Source: Bacteroidota bacterium (lineage in GTDB: Bacteria > Bacteroidota > Ignavibacteria > UBA10030 > F1-140-MAGs086). From it: a stretch of DNA of 9,183 nucleotides. Positions 1 through 6,109 of this stretch are shown here, in pieces. The DNA lies in the NCBI GenBank assembly GCA_005792205.1, contig SXSO01000103.1:1-9183 (forward strand). Direction: 5' to 3'. Each line of letters opens with the position of its first letter. Position 1 is the stretch's first letter. The translations under genes were made by a program, and so were the position numbers. The notes under the pieces are model-generated. The model was given only the letters and a program-made list of their open reading frames with translations. It searched no databases and had not been told where the DNA came from.

Positions 1-108
1 GGCTTTAGGATCTGAACCGTATTGATTGTCACCTTTGTCTCCTTCGGTGAAAGCTAAAATTAAACTGTAAATTGGAATTAATGTCCAACTGCATCGCAAA
101 TAACGGTA
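1..108 (-). pseudogene. C-terminal tail of a DUF805-type membrane protein, cut by the left edge and lacking an in-frame start
   Basis: Read on the minus strand from just after a TAA at 111-109, this frame is open to the left edge (36 codons). From the Trp codon at 87-85 onward it reads WTLIPIYSLILAF, then TEGDKGDNQYGSDPK. That is the typical end of DUF805 (YhaH-like) inner-membrane proteins: a last hydrophobic helix, then G-x-x-G-x-N-x-[YF]-G-x-D-P-K. The family normally has an R-R-L-H-D-x-x-x-S-x-W segment just before this helix. That segment is missing here: upstream of the Trp there are only seven unrelated codons and then the stop. No ATG, GTG or TTG gives a convincing start; the only candidate is a TTG at 99-97. 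The upstream hydrophobic ORF (29-160) is in a different frame, and a one-base indel would join the two. It could be a decayed gene, a frameshifted short gene or an assembly error. The family match is clear but short; the status as broken is inferred. Confidence 0.5.
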
Positions 109-160
109 TTAGTAAAATGCTTAAAGAAATAAGTATAATGCGAATAATATTTTTTTGCAT
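29..160 (-). CDS. short hydrophobic ORF, 43 aa, possible front half of a frameshifted membrane protein
   Basis: An ATG at 160-158 opens a 43-residue frame that ends at TGA (31-29). It begins MQKNIIRIILISLSILLIPLFA, that is, a short positive N-terminus followed by about 16 hydrophobic residues that could be a signal anchor or one membrane helix. The C-terminal part ends in a run of basic residues (HRRRQR), which is not a recognisable domain and reads like out-of-frame translation of the DUF805-like tail overlapping it. The start lies 16 nt downstream of the stop of the peptidase gene on the same strand, so it could be co-transcribed. I do not recognise the peptide as a family. The most economical reading is that codons 1 to about 22 are genuine and that the reading frame should pass into the DUF805-like frame near 88-111. 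Confidence 0.3.
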   Translation of the reverse strand: MQKNIIRIILISLSILLIPLFAMQLDINSNLQFNFSFHRRRQR

Positions 161-176
161 AGATAATTGTTTTTAT

Positions 177-1541
177 CTAAATACCTTCATTTGCAATTAT
201 ATAAGTAAAAATTGCAATTGTAATTGCTCCAAGTTCAAGTTCCCGTTCATTTACTTTGTCAATTGTATCATTGTGAGAATGATGATAATCAAAATATCTA
301 TGAGTATCAACTCTAAGTCCAATTAAAATAGTTCCAAATTTTCCAAGTTCAGAAATATCCGCTCCTCCACCACCAATTTTAAAATGATTTGCGTCAATAC
401 TTTCTAATAGATAACTCCATTTGTCAAACTTTTGAAACTGAACTGAATCGCAACTTATTCCAAAACCTCGTGGAGTAAATCCTCCAATATCGCTTTCAAT
501 GGCAACAATATGTTTTTCATTTCCACGATTTTTCTTTGCATATTCAATTCCTCCGCGAAGTCCATTTTCTTCGTTCATAAAAAGAACAACGCGAATAGTT
601 CGTTTTGGTCGCAATTCAAATTTTTTCAAAAGCCGAAGTGCTTCAATTGAATGCACAATTCCTGCTCCATCGTCATGAGCACCTTGTCCTTTATCCCAAC
701 TATCCAAATGTCCTCCAATTAAAATTATTTCGTTTGGAAATTCACTTCCTGTAATTTCACCAACTACATTTGCAGATGGTGCATCTTCAAATGTTTTGCA
801 ATCAAGTTTTATATTTACTTCAATAGTTTCATCTTTTTTAAGTAGGTCACTTAAAAATTCTGCATCAATTGTGCTTATGGCAACAGCAGGAACTTTTGGA
901 ATTGAATCTAAATATCGCATCATTCCAGTATGTGGTTCATCATCTAAACGCGTTGTCATAGAACGAACAATCACTCCAATTGCTCCAACTTTTGCGGCTT
1001 CAATTGCCCCACTTCCTCTTTGATTTACTGCACCACCGTATGCTTCTCCCGTTGAAATTTTTGTTTTATCCATTGGACGATTGAAAAAAATAATTTTACC
1101 TTTTGCAATATCTTTTTTTTGTTTGAGTTCATCGAAGGACTTCACTTCTAAAATTTTTCCTGTAATTCCGTTTTCGGATGTTGCAATACTTCCACCAAGA
1201 GCACAAATACTTAAATCATAATTTTTCAACTTCATCGATTTTGAAGCAACAATTTCACAGGTTTCAAAATTCCCTCTTTCCCAATGTGGAACCATAAGCG
1301 ATTCTAAATGCACATTTTCAAATCCAAGTTGTTCCATCAAATTTTTTCCCCACTCAACTGACTTATCGGCATTTAGAGAACCACTCAAACGATGTCCTAT
1401 TTTGGTTGTGAGTTCATAAAGCATTTCAAAAGATTTTCCATTTTGAAGTCCATCTTTGATGATTTCTTTGGCAAGTGAATCATAGTTTTGCGAAAACGCA
1501 ATTTCAAATAAAATAAAAATAAATAAAAAAAGTTTTATCAT
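177..1541 (-). CDS. secreted M28-family zinc metallopeptidase, carboxypeptidase Q-like
   Basis: Predicted exported co-catalytic dizinc exopeptidase of 454 residues, resembling plasma glutamate carboxypeptidase (carboxypeptidase Q), which releases residues from small peptides. Residues 1-17 are a signal peptide (MIKLFLFIFILFEIAFS, with cleavage plausible before Gln18). An N-terminal segment contains GHRLSGS (49-55) and VPHWERG (84-90), both typical of carboxypeptidase Q. A protease-associated (PA) domain is inserted at about 120-240, and the M28 catalytic domain follows. Zinc and catalytic residues visible by family pattern: His278 in GGHLDSWD; Asp290/291 in GAHDDGAG; Glu324 (general base) and Glu325 in NEENG; Asp351 in ESDIGG; His421 in HSHNDT. 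All expected ligands are present, so it should be active. The frame is open for 26 codons further upstream, but I chose the Met at 1541-1539 because it places the signal peptide at the N-terminus. The gene diverges from the purL operon and is unlikely to be tied to nucleotide synthesis. The natural substrate is not deducible. Confidence 0.9.
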   Translation of the reverse strand: MIKLFLFIFILFEIAFSQNYDSLAKEIIKDGLQNGKSFEMLYELTTKIGHRLSGSLNADKSVEWGKNLMEQLGFENVHLESLMVPHWERGNFETCEIVASKSMKLKNYDLSICALGGSIATSENGITGKILEVKSFDELKQKKDIAKGKIIFFNRPMDKTKISTGEAYGGAVNQRGSGAIEAAKVGAIGVIVRSMTTRLDDEPHTGMMRYLDSIPKVPAVAISTIDAEFLSDLLKKDETIEVNIKLDCKTFEDAPSANVVGEITGSEFPNEIILIGGHLDSWDKGQGAHDDGAGIVHSIEALRLLKKFELRPKRTIRVVLFMNEENGLRGGIEYAKKNRGNEKHIVAIESDIGGFTPRGFGISCDSVQFQKFDKWSYLLESIDANHFKIGGGGADISELGKFGTILIGLRVDTHRYFDYHHSHNDTIDKVNERELELGAITIAIFTYIIANEGI

Positions 1542-1648
1542 AGTTAAAAAAATTTTTGAAATATGAAAAAATATTTCAAAAAAAAATAACAGGAAAAAAT
1601 TCATATATTTCGCTCCCAAAATTGACTCCCAATATTTAAAAAAATAAA
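1542..1648. promoter_or_regulatory. divergent intergenic region between the M28 peptidase and the purL operon
   Basis: This 107-bp, very AT-rich gap must carry the promoters for both directions. Toward purL, TATATTTC at 1604-1611 matches 7 of 8 positions of the Bacteroidota -7 element TAnnTTTG and would give a leader of about 30 nt, but I see no good -33 TTTG partner at proper spacing. Toward the peptidase, CAATTTTG (read on the minus strand, 1624-1617) is also a 7/8 match, again without a clear partner. Such matches are expected by chance in DNA of this composition. No Shine-Dalgarno sequence precedes either start; purL is preceded only by an A-rich run. A perfect inverted repeat lies on the peptidase side and is listed separately. 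No purine riboswitch-like fold or PurR-type box was recognised. Confidence 0.4.
1553..1582. repeat. perfect 12-bp inverted repeat with 6-nt spacer
   Basis: The left arm TTTTTGAAATAT (1553-1564) is the exact reverse complement of the right arm ATATTTCAAAAA (1571-1582); the spacer is GAAAAA. The right arm runs into further A residues (to 1586). It starts 11 bases upstream of the peptidase start codon (minus strand) and 67-96 bases upstream of purL. In DNA it could be an operator for a dimeric regulator. In the peptidase transcript it could form a weak AU-rich hairpin in the leader. The dyad is seen directly; any function is inference, and the AT-rich composition raises the odds of chance. Confidence 0.6.
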
Positions 1649-4561
1649 ATGCCTCATCGCATAGAAATTATATCTAAATTCAAAGATGAACGAACTGAAA
1701 TTCGTCTAAAAAAAATCCATTCACTTGGAAATTTAGAAGTAAAAAATATTTTTATTGTTGATGTGTATACAATTGACAAAAATTTTTCTTTTGAAAATTT
1801 AGAAACTTTCGCTTCGTTACTTTCAAATCCAGTTACACAAACTTTTTTTATAGATAAACCATTTTTCCCAAATGAATTTTCTTGGGCAATTGAAATTGGT
1901 TTTCTTTCGGGAGTTACAGATAATGTTGGAAACACAGCAAAAGAAATTTTAATTGATAAACTATCTGCAAATGAATATAATAATAATCTTTCAGTTTATA
2001 CGTCAACTTTAACATTTATTGAAGAAAAGATTTCACTTGAAAAAGTTCAAAAAATTGCTGATAATTTTTCAAATCATTTAATAAACTCAATTAGAATAAA
2101 AAATAAATCTTCTTATTTTCAAACAAATGGAATGGGAATTTTTATTCCAAAAGTTGAGCTCAAACCAAATTCAAATGCAGATGAAGTAAATCTAAATGTT
2201 AGCGATGATGAGCTTTTAAAAATTGGAAAGTTTGGAATTTTAGAAAATCAAAATCAGGAAAACGAATTTCGTCGCGGTTCACTTGCTTTGGAATTGGATT
2301 ATTTGAAAACAATTCAAAACTATTTCGCTTCACAAAAACGAAATCCAAAAGATGTAGAAATTGAATCACTTGCTCAAACTTGGAGTGAACATTGTAAACA
2401 TACTATTTTTGCTGCTCAAATTGATGAAATTGAAAATGGAATTTTTAAAACATATATTAAAAAAGCAACTGATGATATTAGAAAACTAAAGGGAGAAAAT
2501 GATATTTGTATTTCCATATTTCACGACAATGCTGGAGGAATTATTTTTGATGAAAATTTTGTTGTAACCGATAAAGTTGAAACTCATAATACACCTTCTG
2601 CACTTGATCCGTTTGGAGGATCTGTAACAGGAATTCTTGGAGTAAATCGTGATACAATTGGATTTGGAAAAGGAGCAAAACCAATTTTAAATCGTTATGG
2701 ATTTTGTTTTGGTTTTCCAAATGATGAAAGCCAACTTTTTAGAGATAAAGAAAAAAATTATCCTCTTCTATTTCCAAAAAAAATTTTAGAAGGAGTTGTA
2801 GAAGGTGTAAATGTTGGTGGAAATTGCAGTGGAATTCCAACTCCACAAGGATTTTTATTTTTTGATAATCGATACAAAGGAAAACCGCTTGTATTTGTTG
2901 GAACTATTGGATTGATTCCAAAAACACTAAATCACGAAAGTAAATCTATTTCATTAATTGAAAAGAAAGCACAAGTTGGAGATTACATTGTAACGATAGG
3001 TGGAAAAGTTGGACAAGATGGAATTCATGGAGCAACATTTTCTTCTGAAACATTAAGTGAAACAAGTCCATCAACTGCAGTACAAATTGGAGATGCAATC
3101 ACACAAAAAAAAATGAGTGACGCAATTATAAAAGATGCAAGAAATTTGAATTTATACAATAGCATCACAGATAACGGTGCAGGAGGACTTTCTTGTTCAG
3201 TTGCAGAAATGGCTCGCGAATGTGGTGGTGCTTTTGTAGAATTAGAAAAAGTTCCAACAAAATATCCAAATCTTCCTCCGTGGAAAATTTGGATAAGTGA
3301 ATCTCAAGAACGAATGACGCTTTCTGTTCCAAAAGAAAAATGGAATCAATTTTCTGAACTGATGAAAAAACATGAAGTTGAGGCAACAATAATTGGCGAA
3401 TTTACAAACAGTGAAAAATGTGTAGTTTCATTTTATGGAAAAGAAGTGATGAATATTGACTTAGAATTTTTACATAATGGTTTGCCAAAAAAAAATTTAA
3501 AAACAGAAAGTCAAAAGATTTCAAAAATAAAAAGTTTTGCCGATTTATATTTTGAAAATTCAAGTTTCTCACATCAAGAAAAATTACTTCATTTACTTTC
3601 TCATCCAAATATATGCAGTACACAATTTGTTTCTGAACAATATGATCATACAGTTCAAGGAACTTCAATAATTTCTCCACTAATTGGAAAAGGAAAAGTA
3701 AACGGAAACACAAGTGTAATTCGTCCAATTTTAAGTTCGTGGAAGGGAGTTTCAGTTTCACAATCATTGTTTCCACATTTGACAGAAATAAATCCATATT
3801 TAACTTCTGGAATTACAATTGATAAATCAATTGGAAATTTAATCTCAATTGGAACTCCACTAAACCATATTGCGTTATTGGATAATTTTTGTTGGTGCGA
3901 TGCTTTAAATCCAAAACGACTTTGGCAATTAAAAGAAACTGCTTTGGGATGTTATGATTTTGCAGTTCAATATCAAACTCCATTTATTTCGGGAAAAGAT
4001 TCAATGTTCAATGATTTTCGTGGTTACGATGAATTTGGAAATGAAATAAATATTTCTGTTCTTCCAACACTTTTAATTTCTTCAATTGGAGTTATAACAG
4101 ATATAAGAAAATGTGTTACGATGGATTTCAAATTTGAAGATGATGAAATTTTTCTTGTCGGAAAAAGTTTTTTAGAAACAAAAAATTCAACTCCATCTTT
4201 TAAAGCAATTCAAGAGGCAATTGAATTAGAAATTCTTTCTTCTTCATATTCAATTCAAATTGGAGGAATTGCTGTTGGACTTGCAAAAATAAGTATTGCG
4301 GGAAGTTTAGGAATTGAAGTAAATTTGGATGAAAAAATTTTATTTGATGATTTTGAAACACAATTTATTGTGAGTGTAGAAAAAAAACATTCCAAAAAGT
4401 TTGAAGAAATTTGTAATAAACATAATTCAAATTTTAAAAAAATTGGAAAAGTTGTTCCAGAAAAAAAATTTACAATCAAAAATTTTGAAAATAAAACTTT
4501 GATTGAAAGTAATCTTTTGGAATTGGAAAACTATTACAAAAAACCATTTGAAAGTTTTTAA
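1649..4561 (+). CDS. purL: phosphoribosylformylglycinamidine synthase, large subunit with fused PurS-like N-terminus
   Basis: ATP-dependent conversion of FGAR to FGAM (purine step 4) in the cytoplasm, using ammonia supplied by PurQ. It is 970 residues, longer than the small PurL (about 730) and shorter than the 1,300-residue PurL that includes the glutaminase. Residues 1-68 and about 78-150 look like two PurS-type modules, the second with AIEIGFLSGVTDNVG. The core then carries WSEHCKH (245-251; His248 is the likely catalytic His), ETHNTPSALDPFGGSVTGI (311-329, nucleotide site), GNCSGIPTPQG, GQDGIHGATFSSE (455-467), ITDNGAGGLSCSVAEMA (506-522), ESQERM (551-556) and SGKDSM (781-786). The first half looks fully functional. 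In the C-terminal region (838-880) about 25 residues appear to be missing and the usual acidic His-Asp before Gly-Gly is replaced by SYSIQIGG. The ATG at 1649 is chosen because MPHRIEI is a typical PurS-like start. It is the first gene of the operon; purQ follows after 1 nt. Confidence 0.96.
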   Translation: MPHRIEIISKFKDERTEIRLKKIHSLGNLEVKNIFIVDVYTIDKNFSFENLETFASLLSNPVTQTFFIDKPFFPNEFSWAIEIGFLSGVTDNVGNTAKEILIDKLSANEYNNNLSVYTSTLTFIEEKISLEKVQKIADNFSNHLINSIRIKNKSSYFQTNGMGIFIPKVELKPNSNADEVNLNVSDDELLKIGKFGILENQNQENEFRRGSLALELDYLKTIQNYFASQKRNPKDVEIESLAQTWSEHCKHTIFAAQIDEIENGIFKTYIKKATDDIRKLKGENDICISIFHDNAGGIIFDENFVVTDKVETHNTPSALDPFGGSVTGILGVNRDTIGFGKGAKPILNRYGFCFGFPNDESQLFRDKEKNYPLLFPKKILEGVVEGVNVGGNCSGIPTPQGFLFFDNRYKGKPLVFVGTIGLIPKTLNHESKSISLIEKKAQVGDYIVTIGGKVGQDGIHGATFSSETLSETSPSTAVQIGDAITQKKMSDAIIKDARNLNLYNSITDNGAGGLSCSVAEMARECGGAFVELEKVPTKYPNLPPWKIWISESQERMTLSVPKEKWNQFSELMKKHEVEATIIGEFTNSEKCVVSFYGKEVMNIDLEFLHNGLPKKNLKTESQKISKIKSFADLYFENSSFSHQEKLLHLLSHPNICSTQFVSEQYDHTVQGTSIISPLIGKGKVNGNTSVIRPILSSWKGVSVSQSLFPHLTEINPYLTSGITIDKSIGNLISIGTPLNHIALLDNFCWCDALNPKRLWQLKETALGCYDFAVQYQTPFISGKDSMFNDFRGYDEFGNEINISVLPTLLISSIGVITDIRKCVTMDFKFEDDEIFLVGKSFLETKNSTPSFKAIQEAIELEILSSSYSIQIGGIAVGLAKISIAGSLGIEVNLDEKILFDDFETQFIVSVEKKHSKKFEEICNKHNSNFKKIGKVVPEKKFTIKNFENKTLIESNLLELENYYKKPFESF

Positions 4562-4562
4562 C

Positions 4563-5360
4563 ATGAAAGTATTTATTTTATCTGGTTACGGATTTAATTG
4601 TGAAGAAGAAACAAAATTTGCATTTGAAGTTGCAGGAGCAACCTGCGATATTGTTCATATAAACGATTGGATAAAAAACAAAAAAAGAATTTTTGACTAT
4701 CAAATGTTAGCAATTCCCGGAGGATTTTCTTATGGTGATGATACGGGAAGTGGAAATGCAATGGCAAATAAAATTAGAAATCATTTGTGGGAAGAAATTT
4801 TGGAATTTGTAAATCAAGATAAACTAGTGATTGGAATTTGTAATGGATTTCAAGTGCTTGTAAATCTTGGACTTCTTCCATCAATAGAAAATAATTATGG
4901 AAAAAGAACTGTTGCTCTTTTGCATAATAACAAAGGACGATATTTGAATACTTGGATAAATATAAAAATTGAAAACGATAAGTGCGTATTCACAAAAAAT
5001 ATATCGCAAATGTTTCTTCCAATTGCTCACGGTGAAGGAAATTTTTTTGCAGAAGAAAATATTTTACAACAATTAAATTCAAATGAACAAATTGTTTTGC
5101 GATATTGTTTGGAAAATGGCTTTTTAGCAAATCAAATCTTCCCATTTAATCCAAATGGGGCAATTGAAGATGTTGCAGGAATTTGCAGCCCAAATGGAAA
5201 AATTTTTGGTTTGATGCCACATCCTGAAAGAGCAATTTTTTTTACACAAAGACCCGATTGGAACTTTCTAAAAGAAAAATTTAAACGAGAAAAAAAAGAA
5301 ATTCCAAAATTAAATGATGGAATAGAAATTTTTAGAAACGCAGTAAATTATTTTAAATAA
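4563..5360 (+). CDS. purQ: phosphoribosylformylglycinamidine synthase, glutaminase subunit
   Basis: Class I glutamine amidotransferase subunit (265 residues) that hydrolyses glutamine and passes ammonia to PurL. The nucleophile is Cys93 in GICNGFQ; the rest of the triad is His220 and Glu222 in PHPER. Other PurQ hallmarks are PGGFSYGDD (52-60) with the following GSGNAMA, PIAHGEGNF (153-161), and IEDVAGICSPNG (201-212). The protein is longer than the roughly 225-residue PurQ of Bacillus. It matches the longer class of about 260-270 residues that accompanies PurL proteins with a PurS-like N-terminus, and ends with an extra basic helix (about 231-265). The start at 4563 is chosen because MKVFILSGYGFN aligns with the family N-terminus and lies one base after the purL stop, implying translational coupling. 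An earlier in-frame ATG at 4503 would add 20 unrelated residues encoded within purL. Confidence 0.96.
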   Translation: MKVFILSGYGFNCEEETKFAFEVAGATCDIVHINDWIKNKKRIFDYQMLAIPGGFSYGDDTGSGNAMANKIRNHLWEEILEFVNQDKLVIGICNGFQVLVNLGLLPSIENNYGKRTVALLHNNKGRYLNTWINIKIENDKCVFTKNISQMFLPIAHGEGNFFAEENILQQLNSNEQIVLRYCLENGFLANQIFPFNPNGAIEDVAGICSPNGKIFGLMPHPERAIFFTQRPDWNFLKEKFKREKKEIPKLNDGIEIFRNAVNYFK

Positions 5361-5361
5361 A

Positions 5362-5577
5362 ATGTTTATTGAAACAAAAAAAAGATCTTTGACTAAAGCT
5401 ACAATGTGGAGAATAATTGCAATATTGAATAGTTATTTTGTACTTACATTTTCAATATCTAAAGATAATCTTGTGAATGCAATTTTAATGAACATTTCAG
5501 GATTTATAATTTATTATTTATATGAAAGAATTTGGAATAAAATTTCTTGGGAAAAAAACAAAATGAAAGAATTATGA
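5362..5577 (+). CDS. DUF2061 family small membrane protein
   Basis: A 71-residue protein with the marks of DUF2061: an N-terminal R-S-L-T-K-A-x-x-W-R segment (8-17), two hydrophobic stretches (about 18-34 and 37-53), and the C-terminal signature YYLYERIWNKISW (51-63). Family members are small, predicted two-helix inner-membrane proteins with no established biochemical role. The gene starts one base after the purQ stop and its TGA overlaps the pyrR ATG in an ATGA junction, so it is translationally embedded between a purine and a pyrimidine gene. The start is the only Met near the family N-terminus (MFIETKKRS) and has an A-rich, Shine-Dalgarno-free upstream. Its position hints at a link to nucleotide supply, but DUF2061 genes also sit in unrelated contexts, so the neighbourhood alone does not define its role. 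Confidence 0.85.
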   Translation: MFIETKKRSLTKATMWRIIAILNSYFVLTFSISKDNLVNAILMNISGFIIYYLYERIWNKISWEKNKMKEL

Positions 5578-6095
5578 AAACAAAAATTATTGATTCAAAA
5601 ACTTTCACACGAATTTTAAACCGTCTTGCACATGAGATTATTGAAAAAAATCGTGGAGCAGAAAATCTTGCAATCGTTGGAATTAGAACTCGTGGAGAAT
5701 ATTTAAGCAAACGAATTGCAAAAACTATTTTTGAAATTGAACAAATTCCTCTTCTTACAGGAGCACTTGATATCACACTTTATCGCGATGATCTTTCACA
5801 ACTTGATAAACCAATTTTACAAGGAACTGAAATTCCATTTGATGTAACAAATAAAAAATTAATTTTGGTGGATGATGTTTTATTTACAGGAAGAACCATT
5901 CGTTCTGCACTAAATGAAATTGTAGATTTGGGACGACCTCAAAATATTCAACTTGCAGTTTTTGTAGATAGAGGACATCGTGAACTTCCAATTGAACCAA
6001 ATTTTATTGGAACAAAAATTCCAACACAAAAAAGTGATGATATACAAGTTATGATGAAAGAAATTGATAGTGAAGACGGAGTTTACATTATTTAA
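5574..6095 (+). CDS. pyrR: bifunctional pyrimidine operon regulator / uracil phosphoribosyltransferase PyrR
   Basis: A 173-residue type I phosphoribosyltransferase of the PyrR family. PyrR makes UMP from uracil and PRPP and, in Bacillus subtilis, binds pyr mRNA when UMP is high. The PRPP loop LILVDDVLFTGRT is at 96-108. Other conserved PyrR blocks are GIRTRGEYL (36-44), DITLYRDDL (66-74), QLAVFVDRGHRELPI (126-140) and IPTQKSD (149-155). Residues matching the RNA-binding surface of the Bacillus protein are partly kept: Arg17 and His20 in LNRLAHEI (Thr before the Arg is Asn here), and His135-Arg136. The enzyme function therefore looks secure and RNA binding possible. I chose the ATG at 5574 because its protein begins at the family N-terminus and it overlaps the DUF2061 stop. 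No attenuator or PyrR-binding loop (UCCNGNGAGG type) was seen upstream or between the pyr genes. Confidence 0.94.
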   Translation: MKTKIIDSKTFTRILNRLAHEIIEKNRGAENLAIVGIRTRGEYLSKRIAKTIFEIEQIPLLTGALDITLYRDDLSQLDKPILQGTEIPFDVTNKKLILVDDVLFTGRTIRSALNEIVDLGRPQNIQLAVFVDRGHRELPIEPNFIGTKIPTQKSDDIQVMMKEIDSEDGVYII

Positions 6096-6099
6096 AGGA
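6094..6099 (+). promoter_or_regulatory. Shine-Dalgarno sequence of pyrB
   Basis: AAAGGA overlaps the pyrR stop codon and lies about 10 bases before the pyrB ATG at 6110. It is the only clear Shine-Dalgarno motif in the window. The other starts rely on A-rich upstream sequence or on overlap with the preceding stop. Confidence 0.6.
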
Positions 6100-6109
6100 T
6101 ATAAATCAA

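Noticed and set aside
72..326. Plus-strand open frame of 84 codons over the end of the peptidase gene
   Set aside because: It overlaps the conserved C-terminal His motif of the peptidase on the other strand; the Cys/Asn/Ile-rich translation has no recognisable fold.
1542..1619. N-terminal extension of the peptidase by 26 residues from an upstream in-frame Met
   Set aside because: The extra residues would bury the signal peptide inside the protein and are translated from AT-rich intergenic DNA that includes the inverted repeat.
3402..3797. Minus-strand open frame of 131 codons inside purL
   Set aside because: It lies wholly opposite well-conserved purL coding sequence and its Leu/Phe/His-rich translation has no domain; AT-rich genes with A-rich codons give such antisense frames.
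4503..4562. Earlier ATG that would extend purQ by 20 residues into purL
   Set aside because: The added residues do not match PurQ, while the Met at 4563 aligns with the family start and lies one base after the purL stop.
5547..5573. Earlier ATG for pyrR inside the DUF2061 gene
   Set aside because: The nine additional residues (MGKKQNERI) are read from the basic C-terminal codons of the other gene. The ATGA junction at 5574 gives the family-like N-terminus.
5480..5573. Possible PyrR attenuator or terminator hairpin before pyrR
   Set aside because: Only a 4-bp stem (TTTC/GAAA near 5543-5554) inside the DUF2061 coding sequence is visible, with no G+C stem, no U-tract and no PyrR-loop consensus.
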